The notes under the pieces were generated by a model that saw only the letters and a program-made list of their open reading frames with translations, was not told the origin of the DNA and ran no database searches. Source: Actinomadura luteofluorescens (GTDB lineage: Bacteria > Actinomycetota > Actinomycetes > Streptosporangiales > Streptosporangiaceae). From it: a DNA stretch of 64,000 bases. How positions within the stretch are numbered: the first letter of the stretch is position 1; each line of letters starts with the position of its first letter. The DNA lies in contig NZ_JACCBA010000001.1 in assembly GCF_013409365.1 (NCBI RefSeq), forward strand, positions 5,456,001 to 5,520,000. The letters are read 5' to 3'. Position numbers and translations under genes: made by a program. Shown here piece by piece: positions 1 to 14,705 of this stretch.

Positions 1-827
1 CCAACATCCAGGGCTTCGCCCGCAACCTGAACGCGCTGACCACCTCGCTCCGCAACGACGACCCGGCGCTGCGCAAGACCATCGACAACGCGCCGGGCGC
101 GGTGGACGAGACCCACAAGGCCATCAACCAGCTCGCGCCGACGCTGCCCGTCCTGCTGGCCAACCTCACCACCACCGGCCAGGTCATCGCGTCCCGCAAG
201 GCCGGCCTGCGGTCGCTGTTCATCCTCTACCCGGTGACGGTCGCAGGCGCGTTCACCGTCACGCCCGGCGACGGGACCCAGCACCTGGGCCTCGACCTGA
301 ACATCGACGCGCCGCCCGCCTGCACCCAGGGCTACGAGAAGGTCAAGCACCGCTGGCCGCAGGACACCTCGAAGAAGAAGCCGCGCCTGGACGTCGGCTG
401 CAAGGCGCCCCACAACGCCCCCACGGCCGTGCGCGGCGCCCGCAACTTCCCGCGTGACGCCATCGCGCCGTTCCCGCAGGTCCCCGCGGGCGCCACCACC
501 GGCGCCGGGTTCCCCGAGGGCGGCGCGTACGGCACCCGCGGGGACGGCGGCGACAGCGGCGACGGCGACGGCGGCAAGACGGACGCCAAGGGCTCCGGCA
601 AGACCAAGGCGAAGGCCGCGGCCGCCCCGACGGGCCAGCTCGCGGACGGAAACCTGTACCTGTCGTACCCGGCCGGTTCAGTCGAATTCGCTGGATACGA
701 TCCATCGACGGGCGCGGTCTACGGCCCTGATGGCAAGCGCTACGTCATGCCGCGCAGCGCCGGTACACGCCAGTTGGGAGAGGAATCCTCGTGGAAGTGG
801 CTCCTGCTCGGACCGCTGAGCCAGTGA
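1..827 (+). CDS. MCE family protein, C-terminal part (5' end outside window)
   Basis: The reading frame is open from base 3 and ends at a TGA at 825-827, so only about 274 C-terminal residues are present. The visible part has the late-MCE look: a helical stretch (NIQGFARNLNALTTSL), then a region rich in Gly, Asp and Lys, and a tail with paired YDPSTG and YGPDGKRY motifs. MCE proteins form the periplasm-spanning tube of an ABC lipid or sterol importer in actinobacteria. The N-terminal membrane anchor and most of the MCE domain lie upstream. It is followed after 10 bp by two Mce-associated membrane proteins, the usual 3' end of an mce operon. The substrate cannot be told from the sequence. Confidence 0.85.
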   Translation, partial: NIQGFARNLNALTTSLRNDDPALRKTIDNAPGAVDETHKAINQLAPTLPVLLANLTTTGQVIASRKAGLRSLFILYPVTVAGAFTVTPGDGTQHLGLDLNIDAPPACTQGYEKVKHRWPQDTSKKKPRLDVGCKAPHNAPTAVRGARNFPRDAIAPFPQVPAGATTGAGFPEGGAYGTRGDGGDSGDGDGGKTDAKGSGKTKAKAAAAPTGQLADGNLYLSYPAGSVEFAGYDPSTGAVYGPDGKRYVMPRSAGTRQLGEESSWKWLLLGPLSQ

Positions 828-837
828 GGCGGGCACG

Positions 838-1326
838 ATGAGGCGCCGTCTACCCCTGATCACCGCGATCGTGCTGAGCGTCGTCGTGGTGGGGCTCGCC
901 ATCGCGTCCGGTTGGCTCGGCGTGGTCTCCCTCCGGAACAGGGACGAGGCCGACCAGAAGGCGAAGGCGATCCAGTCGGCGCGCCAGATGGGCGTCAACC
1001 TGATGTCGCTCAGCGCCGCCACCGCCCAGCGCGACCTGGACCGCATCGTGGGCGGCACCACCGGCGACCTCAAGAACAAGCTGGGAAGCCAGTCGAACGC
1101 CTTCATGCAGCAGATCACCAAGGCCAAGGCCAAGTCGACTGTCAGTGACGTGGACGCCGCGCTGGTCTCCATCGACGGCGACTCCGCCGAGGTGATGGTG
1201 TCCCTCACCGGGACCGTCACCAACGACAAGGTGCAGAACGGTACGCCGCAGGGCTACCGGTACCAGATGGACCTCACGCGGGTCGACGGCCGCTGGCTCG
1301 TGTCCGGACTGGAGGTTGTCCCGTGA
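838..1326 (+). CDS. Mce-associated membrane protein (Mas type)
   Basis: This 162-residue protein begins RRRLPLITAIVLSVVVVGLA, a short basic head followed by one transmembrane helix at about residues 5-27. A helical linker and an NTF2-like C-terminal domain with alternating strands follow (DAALVSIDGDSAEVMVSLTG, then GRWLVSGLEVVP at the end). That layout is typical of Mce-associated (Mas) proteins, which lie downstream of the six MCE genes and are thought to stabilise the importer. Its stop overlaps the GTG of the next gene (GTGA at 1323-1326), so the two are probably translationally coupled. The exact role is inferred from family and position. Confidence 0.82.
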   Translation: MRRRLPLITAIVLSVVVVGLAIASGWLGVVSLRNRDEADQKAKAIQSARQMGVNLMSLSAATAQRDLDRIVGGTTGDLKNKLGSQSNAFMQQITKAKAKSTVSDVDAALVSIDGDSAEVMVSLTGTVTNDKVQNGTPQGYRYQMDLTRVDGRWLVSGLEVVP

Positions 1327-2405
1327 CGATCAAGGCGGATCGAGCGGCCAGGGCCGAGGAGGCCGCCGAGGCGGCGCGCCTGGCGGAGGAGGCCGCGGCG
1401 AAGGCCCGGGAGGCCGCGCGGCTCGCCCAGATCGCCGCGGACGAGGCGGCCGCCGCCGAAGAGGCCGCGGCGGACGAGGCGCCGGACGAGGAGCCGGGAG
1501 AGGACGTCCCGGAGGAGGCTCCGAAGGCCCTCAAATCCCCCAAGAAGCCTCGTCGTAGCCGGAAGGCGTCCGAAGTCACGTCCGATGAGGACGAAGCCGC
1601 AGAGGGCGGCTCAGCGGCGGAGGCGGACACCGAGGCCCTCGCCGATGACGACACCAAGGCCGTCAAGACGACCAAGGCCGCAAAGGGCACCAAGGGCACC
1701 AAGAGCTCCAAGGCCGCCGAGGTCGTAGAGGCCGAGGAAGACGCTGAGGCCGAGGAAGACGCTGAGGCCGAGGAGGACGCCGAGGCCGAGGAGGACGCCG
1801 AGGCCGCGAAGCCTGCGAAGGCCGCCCGGACCAAGCGTCTGAACCTCAAGAAGCCCACCAAGGCCACCGACGAGGACGCCGAAGACGCTGAGGACGCCGA
1901 GCCGGAGGGCCGGTCCCGGCTGGGCGGCAGGTCGACCGTCATCGCCGTCCTGGCCGTCCTGGCGATCGCGCTCGCGGCCGGCACCACCGCGCTGGCGTTG
2001 AAGGTCCGCGAGCAGAACGCGACCGAGCAGGCGTCCAAGGAGGCGTCCTTCGCGGCGTCCCGCGCGGCCCAGAAGCTGTCCTCGTACGACTACCAGACGC
2101 TGGACACCGACCTGAAGGCCGCGTCCGCCACCACGACGGGCAAGCTGCACACCCAGTACGACAAGCTCGCCCTGCAGCTCAAGACCGTCGCCGTCCAGCA
2201 GCAGGCCGTCTCCAACACGACCGTGATGAAGGTCGGCGTCGTGAGCGCGACCCCTGACAAGGTCGTGGCGCTCGTCTACGCCAACCGGTCCTCGGCGACC
2301 AAGAGCGACAAGCAGCAGCGCCTCCCGGAGCCCCTGCGCATCAAGCTGACGATGGTCAACAAGGACGGCAAGTGGCTCGCCTCCGAGCTGACCGTCCTCT
2401 CCTAG
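1323..2405 (+). CDS. Mce-associated membrane protein with long charged N-terminus
   Basis: This 360-residue protein starts at the GTG overlapping the upstream stop. Residues 1 to about 200 are an Ala/Glu/Lys-rich, probably coiled or disordered cytoplasmic segment that includes four EAEEDA-type hexad repeats. One transmembrane helix follows (VIAVLAVLAIALAAGTTALA, about 206-226). The roughly 130-residue extracytoplasmic Mas-like domain ends GKWLASELTVLS, closely resembling the end of the upstream protein. The two genes therefore look like paralogues, this copy having gained a long cytoplasmic arm. It is the last gene of the mce operon before the rpoB promoter region. A partner for the charged arm is not evident. 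Confidence 0.8.
   Translation: MTIKADRAARAEEAAEAARLAEEAAAKAREAARLAQIAADEAAAAEEAAADEAPDEEPGEDVPEEAPKALKSPKKPRRSRKASEVTSDEDEAAEGGSAAEADTEALADDDTKAVKTTKAAKGTKGTKSSKAAEVVEAEEDAEAEEDAEAEEDAEAEEDAEAAKPAKAARTKRLNLKKPTKATDEDAEDAEDAEPEGRSRLGGRSTVIAVLAVLAIALAAGTTALALKVREQNATEQASKEASFAASRAAQKLSSYDYQTLDTDLKAASATTTGKLHTQYDKLALQLKTVAVQQQAVSNTTVMKVGVVSATPDKVVALVYANRSSATKSDKQQRLPEPLRIKLTMVNKDGKWLASELTVLS
1728..1799 (+). repeat. Four tandem 18-bp in-frame repeats
   Basis: Four 18-bp units of the type GAGGCCGAGGAAGACGCT lie head to tail within the charged arm of the Mce-associated protein, each encoding EAEEDA. Units 1-2 (GAA/GCT codons) and units 3-4 (GAG/GCC codons) are identical within each pair, suggesting two rounds of duplication. 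Copy number may vary between strains without shifting the frame. Confidence 0.85.
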
Positions 2406-2682
2406 ACGGCCGTCTCTCCCGGCGTCTTCCAGATGCCCGTCGCGGCCTCTGGACGAGTCGCTGTTAACCCTCCCGGGCCGGACCTAGCCGAGGTCGCGGG
2501 TCGCGCGGCCGCCGGGCGCGCGACCCGCCGCCTGCGGCGATTCGCGGGCTGTCAACCCGGATCCCTAAACTATGGCCTTCCTCACTGCAGGTCAGGGCCT
2601 GAAAAGTCCAAGTCCGCTCTTGACTGAGAGGCGCTGAGGGGCGATGCTCCATGGCAACGTGATGCATACTGCGGCGCTAGAG

Positions 2683-2712
2683 TTGCGAGCGGTGTACCGG
2701 TTCGGCTACACT
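2683..2712 (+). promoter_or_regulatory. rpoB promoter (TTGCGA-N18-TACACT)
   Basis: A -35 hexamer TTGCGA (2683-2688) and a -10 hexamer TACACT (2707-2712) are separated by 18 bp. This is a strong match to the primary-sigma (HrdB/SigA) consensus of actinobacteria. Transcription would begin near 2719 and leave a leader of about 160 nt before the rpoB start. The rest of 2406-2682 holds no convincing gene. Confidence 0.72.
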
Positions 2713-2763
2713 GCCCCTTTGCGCTGCCCTCTGACTATCCACGTGTGAGAGCACACCTGTGAA

Positions 2764-2808
2764 GGTCCGGTTCAGGCCCCTTTGAGGGTCCGGTTTGGCC
2801 CTCTTTGA
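2764..2808 (+). repeat. Imperfect 22-bp direct repeat in the rpoB leader
   Basis: Two near-identical 22-bp units beginning GGTCCGGTT and ending CTTTGA lie at 2764-2785 and 2787-2808 inside the untranslated leader. Their period is 23 bp. They could be a simple duplication or a regulatory RNA element. Confidence 0.6.
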
Positions 2809-2879
2809 GCAGGTCTCGAACGTGGATCGTCTGGCGTGCGTGTCATCTGTTACGCCGCGAGCCCTCGGAAGGACCACTC

Positions 2880-6356
<3,477 letters not shown>

Positions 6357-6375
6357 GAACTCAAGGGGAAAACAG

Positions 6376-10248
<3,873 letters not shown>

Positions 10249-10277
10249 GTCGGCCGACACGCACCGACGAGGCACAA

Positions 10278-10319
10278 GGCGAGGCCCCTTCCGGGTTCCG
10301 GAAGGGGCCTCGCCCTTTT
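10278..10319 (+). terminator. rpoBC intrinsic terminator
   Basis: A perfect 15-bp stem (10278-10292 pairs with 10300-10314, 7-nt loop) is followed by CTTTT. It lies 30 bp after the rpoC stop. The rest of 10249-10530 shows no gene. Confidence 0.9.
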
Positions 10320-10530
10320 CCGGCCTCGGCAGGTCTTCGATCCCGCATTCCGCATTCCGCATCCGCAGGCCCGGTCAGACCGATGCGGTCCTGCCCGAAC
10401 CGACCGCCCGCGTGGGCGGTGACGGGTGTGCCTCAGACAGGCGTCGGCTGGCGTTCCCCTCCTACCTGTACGGTCTCTGGTAAGCAGTCCCGCTTGCGGG
10501 ACCCAACCGAAACACCAGAGGGAGAAAGTC

Positions 10531-10758
10531 TTGCCCCACATCGTGCGTATGAGCGGCGACCCGAAGGCGGCAGCGCGGCAGGCGCTGATCGAGGCCGCCA
10601 CCCGCAGCCAATCGGTGGAGCTGTGCTTCACCGGCACCCTCGACGACGTCTTCGAAGGCGACCACCACCAGGACCTGACCGTCCCGGTGAACCTCCGCGA
10701 GTCGGTGGAAACGGTCGTGGCCAGGATGCGCGAGGAGGCCCAGAACCAGCAGCGGTGA
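10531..10758 (+). CDS. Small conserved hypothetical protein (75 aa)
   Basis: The TTG at 10531 is preceded by AGAGGGA (10517-10523) and gives a 75-residue product; an internal ATG at 10549 is the alternative. The sequence is mostly helical at both ends (DPKAAARQALIEAATRSQSV and VNLRESVETVVARMREEAQ) with a short strand region between (ELCFTGTLDDVFEGDHHQDL). It has no signal peptide, membrane segment or cysteine cluster. I do not recognise the family. It stands alone between the rpoC terminator and a hairpin at 10778-10808, so it is probably monocistronic. Confidence 0.6.
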   Translation: MPHIVRMSGDPKAAARQALIEAATRSQSVELCFTGTLDDVFEGDHHQDLTVPVNLRESVETVVARMREEAQNQQR

Positions 10759-10777
10759 CCTGATCACCGTCTCTCTT

Positions 10778-10808
10778 GAAGCGGGTCCGGCCACGCCGGG
10801 CCCGCTTC
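10778..10808 (+). terminator. Hairpin after the 75-aa gene
   Basis: A 13-bp stem with one G-T pair (10778-10790 with 10796-10808, loop CCACG) lies 20 bp after the stop codon. There is no U-tract, so this is a probable rather than typical intrinsic terminator. Confidence 0.65.
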
Positions 10809-10924
10809 CACTGTGCTGGGGGACGAGAGCACGCCGCGCCGATGCCCAGGTCAGCGTCCCGCCGACCGCGTCCGGCACTCGAAAGGACGCCCCGCGCTCC
10901 CGCAGCGCCTGAGCGCGCCCAACT

Positions 10925-11539
10925 TCAGTGGGCTCTATCGAAGGGGCGCCCGGTGACCGACTCGACCACGGCGGTGAGGACCAGGTAGTTCGCGCTGGTG
11001 TAGGCGTACTTCGTGCCCGGAGGGCCCAGCGGTTCGACGCCGTCCAAAGCGCCGAGACGTCCGGCGGCCCCGGGGCAGCCGGAACCGTGGCAGTCGGTGA
11101 CCCTGGACGTGGCCGACGCGGGGATCCCGGCGGTCTGCTCCAGTAGGTGGCGGATCGTCACCTTGGCGGCGTGAGCCGGGCCGCCGAACCGGAAACCGGG
11201 CAGACGGTCGGTGACGGGGTCGTCCAGGCGCAGCCGCCCGGCCTGGACGAGCGTCATGACGGCGGTCGCCGTGACGGGCTTGGCGATGGAGCCCCACAGG
11301 AAGGGTGTGCGCGGGGTGACGCGCTCGCCGCGTCCGTCCGTCCCCCAGGTCCGTTGGTGAAGCGGCCCGTCGCGGCCGACCACCGCGTAGCTGAGACCGG
11401 GCGAGTGCGTGGCCCTCATCCGGTCACGGACATAGGCGTCGATCTCGGCATACGGGCCGGCCGTCGCGGAGGCGGGGACCGGCGGGACGCAGAGCAGGAG
11501 GGTGAGCAGCGCGAGCAGGACCGCGGATCGAGAGTGCAT
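10925..11539 (-). pseudogene. Serine hydrolase (class C beta-lactamase/DD-peptidase fold), truncated
   Basis: The ATG at 11539 opens with a clear Sec signal peptide (RSAVLLALLTLLLCVPPVPA, cut near ASA). It continues as a penicillin-binding-protein-like serine hydrolase: the nucleophile motif SxxK is SIAK, and the second motif reads YTS within TKYAYTSANYLVL, where family members usually have YxN. The frame stops 204 residues in, directly after TGRPFDRAH, whereas this family needs about 350 or more residues including a late HxG or KTG motif. I found no continuation in other frames downstream, so the C-terminal half appears lost. It diverges from a TetR gene and shares its operator region. It is probably an inactive remnant rather than a resistance gene. 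Confidence 0.75.
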
Positions 11540-11559
11540 GCGATGTCCTCGGAACGAAT

Positions 11560-11601
11560 AACCGTATGGCCGTACGGTTTTACCGTATGGCGATATGGTT
11601 A
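11560..11601. promoter_or_regulatory. Double TetR-type operator in divergent promoter
   Basis: Two adjacent near-palindromes share the core ACCGTATGGC, repeated 21 bp apart (11561-11570 and 11582-11591), i.e. on the same DNA face. The first, AACCGTATGGCCGTACGGTT (11560-11579), is a 20-bp inverted repeat with one mismatched pair. The second (11580-11601) is looser and overlaps a -10-like TATGGT at 11595-11600, six bases before the TetR GTG. The layout fits autorepression of the TetR gene and control of the divergent hydrolase. Confidence 0.7.
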
Positions 11602-11605
11602 TCAA

Positions 11606-12250
11606 GTGCCGAGGACCGCCGACCACGAGCAGCGCCGCCGCCAGATCGCCCTGGCGGTCTGCGCGCTCGTCTCCGAGCAGGGGATCGACGCCGTCACCGT
11701 CGCCCGCACGGCCGCCGCCGCGGGTATCTCGGTCGGGCTCGTGCAGCACTACTTCCGCACCAAGGACGACATGCTGCTGCACGCGTTCGCCCACGTCAGC
11801 GCGTCCATTCGCGGCCGGGTCGACGCGCGGATCCGGGCCGGGACCGAGCACCGCAGGCCCATCGCCCGGATCCTCGCCGAGGCGATGGCCGAGTTCCTGC
11901 CCCTGGACGAGACGCGCCGGACCGAGTTCCGGGTCGCCACGGCGTTCGCCGGGCGGGCCCTCGACGCCCCGGCCCTCGCCGAGGTCGACGTCGCGACCGC
12001 CCGCGCCCTGCGGGCCGACATCGCCCAGGCCGTCCGCAACGGCAAGGAGTGCGGGGAGGTCGAGCCCGGCCTGGACCCGGTGCCCGCCGCCGTCCGGCTC
12101 GCCGCCGTCACGGAAGGACTCGCGATGCAGGTCTACCGAGACCCGGAGGTGCTGAACGGCGTCCCCACCGCGGACCTCGCGGCCTCGGTCATCGACGCCG
12201 AACTGGCCGCCGTCTTCACCGGCGAGTGCCGCCAGTACCTGGATCGCTGA
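11606..12250 (+). CDS. TetR family transcriptional regulator
   Basis: This 214-residue regulator starts at the GTG at 11606; no Shine-Dalgarno precedes it and a -10-like box ends 5 bp upstream, so the mRNA is probably leaderless. The N-terminal helix-turn-helix runs from about residue 12 to 60 (QIALAVCALVSEQG, then VTVARTAAAAGISVGLVQHYF). The all-helical C-terminal domain would bind an unknown ligand and form the dimer; its ending resembles BetI/TetR_C_6 repressors. It diverges from the truncated serine hydrolase across the double operator at 11560-11601, its likely target. The quinone oxidoreductase 168 bp downstream could be a second target. Confidence 0.9.
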   Translation: MPRTADHEQRRRQIALAVCALVSEQGIDAVTVARTAAAAGISVGLVQHYFRTKDDMLLHAFAHVSASIRGRVDARIRAGTEHRRPIARILAEAMAEFLPLDETRRTEFRVATAFAGRALDAPALAEVDVATARALRADIAQAVRNGKECGEVEPGLDPVPAAVRLAAVTEGLAMQVYRDPEVLNGVPTADLAASVIDAELAAVFTGECRQYLDR

Positions 12251-12417
12251 TCTGCGCGCCAGCCCTGACCAGGAGATCGCCCGCAGCGTTCGTCCCGCTC
12301 ATCATCGGACCGCCGGTCCTAGGGAGAACGGTCCGTTACTAGGCCGCCGGAACCAAGGCAGGCTCATGGGGCGGCCATCGAGGGCCGGCCTTGGCGAGGA
12401 AGAGCGGTGATCACGCG

Positions 12418-13335
12418 ATGAAGGCGGTGCGGTTCCACGAGTACGGCGGGATCGATGTCCTGCGGGTGGAGGAGGTGGAGCGGCCGGTGCCCGGCCCCGG
12501 GCAGGTGCTGGTGGAGGTTCGCGCGGCGGGGATCCAGCCCGGCGAGGCGCACATCCGGGAGGGCGGGCTGCACAGGCGCTGGCCGGCGGCGTTCCCCTCC
12601 GGGCAGGGCACCGACCTGGCCGGTGTCGTGGTCGAGCTCGGCCCGGAAGTGCGCGGCTTCGCGGTGGGGGACGAGGTCCTCGGCTTCACCCATGACAGGG
12701 CGAGCCACGCGGAGTTCGTCGCGGTCGACGACGTCCGGCTGACGCCGCGCCCGGCAGGGCTTTCCTGGGACGTGGCCGGGTCGCTGCAGGTGGCGGGCGC
12801 GACCGCCTGGGCCTGCGTGTTCGCGGTCGACCTCGGACCGTCCGACACGGTCGTGGTCTCCGGCGCCGCGGGCGGTGTCGGGTCCCTCGCCGTGCAGCTC
12901 GCGCGGCGCCACGGCGCCACGGTGATCGGGCTGGCGAGCGAACCGAACCACGCCTGGCTGAAGGAGCACGGCGTCATCCCGGTCGAGTACGGGGACGGCG
13001 TGGCCGACCGGATCAGGGAGGCGTCCGGCGGGACCGTCGACGCGTTCATCGACACGTTCGGCACCGGCTACGTCGACCTGGCGGTGGAGCTGGGAGTGCG
13101 GCCCCAGCGGATCAACACGATCCGCGACTGGGGGACCGCGGCCAAGGTCGGCGCCCAGACCGCCGGGGAGAGCACGGCGTCGTGCGCGGCCGTCCTCGGC
13201 GAGCTGGCCCGCCTCGTCGCGCGCGGGGAGCTGGAAGTGACGATCGCCCGCGCCTACCCGCTGGCCCAGGTGCAGGACGCCTTCCGCGAACTGGAACAGC
13301 GCCACACCCACGGCAAGATCGTCCTCCGGCCCTGA
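12418..13335 (+). CDS. NADP-dependent quinone oxidoreductase-like (MDR superfamily)
   Basis: This 305-residue zinc-independent medium-chain dehydrogenase/reductase resembles quinone oxidoreductases. The ATG at 12418 is chosen because the product then begins MKAVRFHEYGG like the family; a TTG at 12391 would add nine unrelated residues. The GroES-like N-terminal domain spans about 1-115. The Rossmann domain follows with a nucleotide loop SGAAGGVGSLAVQLA at about residues 145-159. The usual catalytic-zinc cysteines are absent. It would reduce quinones or enones with NADPH in the cytoplasm. It stands alone downstream of the TetR gene. Confidence 0.85.
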   Translation: MKAVRFHEYGGIDVLRVEEVERPVPGPGQVLVEVRAAGIQPGEAHIREGGLHRRWPAAFPSGQGTDLAGVVVELGPEVRGFAVGDEVLGFTHDRASHAEFVAVDDVRLTPRPAGLSWDVAGSLQVAGATAWACVFAVDLGPSDTVVVSGAAGGVGSLAVQLARRHGATVIGLASEPNHAWLKEHGVIPVEYGDGVADRIREASGGTVDAFIDTFGTGYVDLAVELGVRPQRINTIRDWGTAAKVGAQTAGESTASCAAVLGELARLVARGELEVTIARAYPLAQVQDAFRELEQRHTHGKIVLRP

Positions 13336-13419
13336 CCGTCTCCCCGGCCCGGCCTTGTGCCGGGAAGATCCTGGAGTAGGACGCGGGAGATCGAGGACCG
13401 GCAGGACGCGGGAGTGGGC

Positions 13420-13773
13420 ATGAGTGACGAAGCGCCCCGAACCGGCGTTTCCGTGGAGTTGTCGGAGCGGCTGTCCGGCGCGGAGCCCAAGGTCCGCGAG
13501 CTGGCCGCCGCACAGCTCGGGGATCTGCTCATCGGTGCGTGCAGGGGCGGCCTGGACACGTCTCCGATAGTGCTGCCGCTCGTGGAGGCGCTCGCGCGAG
13601 AGGCCGACTCGGTGGTCCAGGAGGAGATCGCCCACTCCCTGGGACATCTCGTCGAGTACGGCACCGTCCCCGAGGCCATCGTCGAGCCGCTCCGAGACTG
13701 CATGCCACGCCTGTGCCCGGAGGCCGCCGCCCACGTCGCCGACGTCCTCGAAGCCGCCCGCTGGGAAGCCTGA
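13420..13773 (+). CDS. HEAT-like helical hypothetical protein (117 aa)
   Basis: The ATG at 13420 follows GCGGGAG (13408-13414) at good spacing. The 117-residue product is almost all amphipathic helix (VELSERLSGAEPKVRELAAA, IVLPLVEALAREADSVVQEE, EAAAHVADVLEAARWEA), with spacing that resembles two or three HEAT/ARM repeats. There is no signal peptide or membrane helix. I do not recognise a named family. It may be a small protein-interaction module. It lies 85 bp after the oxidoreductase gene and converges on the minus-strand pair beginning at 13808. Confidence 0.62.
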   Translation: MSDEAPRTGVSVELSERLSGAEPKVRELAAAQLGDLLIGACRGGLDTSPIVLPLVEALAREADSVVQEEIAHSLGHLVEYGTVPEAIVEPLRDCMPRLCPEAAAHVADVLEAARWEA

Positions 13774-13807
13774 CCCGAGCAGCCACCATCGGACTTCCCG
13801 GATCGGC

Positions 13808-14164
13808 TCACCAGGTGGACGGGAACATGCGGTGCTTGAGGAGATCGCCGACGACCTTGGCCGCGGCGTCGGCGTCGGTGCATGGGTGCAGGTAGCCGCG
13901 CCGACCGAGCCGGGCGTCGTGGTAGGCCCACTCGCCGCCCGGCACCGGCAGCGCGCTCACCTCGATCGCGATCTCCTCGGTCCCGTTCACGTAGACCCGT
14001 AGAAGCGGGACGGCCGCGGGCCGGTACAGCTTCACGAACCGCCACCCCTGGGGCCGGAGCGTCAGCGCGAGTACCTCCAGATACCGGCACGCGGTCCTCC
14101 GGCCCAGCCGTGTCCGCAGATAGAGGACGGAGCGTTCCACCTGCGCGCTCAACACCTCGCCCAC
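13808..14164 (-). CDS. Conserved hypothetical protein paired with an ATP-binding regulator
   Basis: This 118-residue protein starts at the GTG at 14164, nine bases after a perfect AGGAGG (CCTCCT at 14174-14179 on the + strand). Its start overlaps the end of the upstream ATP-binding gene by 16 bp, so translation is probably coupled. The sequence mixes helix (VLSAQVERSVLYLRTRLG) with strands (LLRVYVNGTEEIAIEVSALP) and ends DLLKHRMFPSTW. I do not recognise a named family. Position suggests it works with the adjacent anti-sigma-like ATPase and the WhiJ-type regulator. Confidence 0.65.
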   Translation of the reverse strand: MGEVLSAQVERSVLYLRTRLGRRTACRYLEVLALTLRPQGWRFVKLYRPAAVPLLRVYVNGTEEIAIEVSALPVPGGEWAYHDARLGRRGYLHPCTDADAAAKVVGDLLKHRMFPSTW

Positions 14165-14538
14165 GTGACCTTTCCTCCTTCCAGCAGCGGCCGCGTTCCC
14201 CACTCGACGGCCAGTTGCGACACCAGGTGCAGCCCCCGCCCGCCCGTCGCCGTGTGGTCTTCCGGCTGGACAGCCGGCCGCCCCGTCCCGCCGTCCCACA
14301 CCTCGATCACAGGCCGCCCGTCACCCTCGTCCCGGAACAGCCGGACGACGATCGGCCCCTCCCCATGCAGCAGCGCGTTCGTGACGAGCTCGGACACGAC
14401 GACCCGCGCGTCCGAGTCGTCCGCGATCTCCCACGCCCGAAACCACGCGCCGACGAACCGCCGCGCGAGCGCCGGCGCCCGGCCGGACGGTTCGAGGACG
14501 AGCGTCGGCACCTCAGGAGCCACAGCCGTCGGAGCCAT
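14149..14538 (-). CDS. ATP-binding protein, HATPase_c_2 (anti-sigma/RsbW-like)
   Basis: This 129-residue single-domain GHKL ATPase starts at the ATG at 14538. The N box reads VVSELVTNALLHGEG, with the Asn that coordinates magnesium. The G1 box is VIEVWDGGTG and the G2 region GGRGLHLVSQLAVEWG. Such proteins are common in streptomycete-like actinomycetes, where RsbW/SpoIIAB relatives act as serine kinases and anti-sigma factors. The gene diverges from an XRE/DUF5753 regulator followed by DUF397 genes. That trio is the known WhiJ-type (abaA-like) arrangement, so a developmental or phenotypic-switch role is likely. The target is unknown. Confidence 0.85.
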   Translation of the reverse strand: MAPTAVAPEVPTLVLEPSGRAPALARRFVGAWFRAWEIADDSDARVVVSELVTNALLHGEGPIVVRLFRDEGDGRPVIEVWDGGTGRPAVQPEDHTATGGRGLHLVSQLAVEWGTRPLLEGGKVTWARC

Positions 14539-14613
14539 CTGGCACCACCTTCGAAGAGTGTCGGTTCTGCTGACACCACCGAAGAGCATGGGAAACACTT
14601 TGTGTGACAACGT

Positions 14614-14631
14614 GATTACTCTCGCGTAATC
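14614..14631. promoter_or_regulatory. Inverted repeat between the ATPase and XRE genes
   Basis: GATTAC (14614-14619) and GTAATC (14626-14631) form a perfect inverted repeat around TCTCGC. It lies mid-way in the 167-bp divergent spacer and stands out as AT-richer than its surroundings. It is a candidate operator for the XRE regulator at 14706. Confidence 0.45.
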
Positions 14632-14705
14632 GCGGCGGTGAAGGTTGCTGCCCGCTTGCGACCACTTGCCGGGTGGCGCAGTCTGGTTGGGAGAGGACGA
14701 GAACC

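Noticed and set aside
10925..11539. Functional beta-lactamase
   Set aside because: The protein stops before the third active-site motif and the second motif reads YTS rather than YxN.
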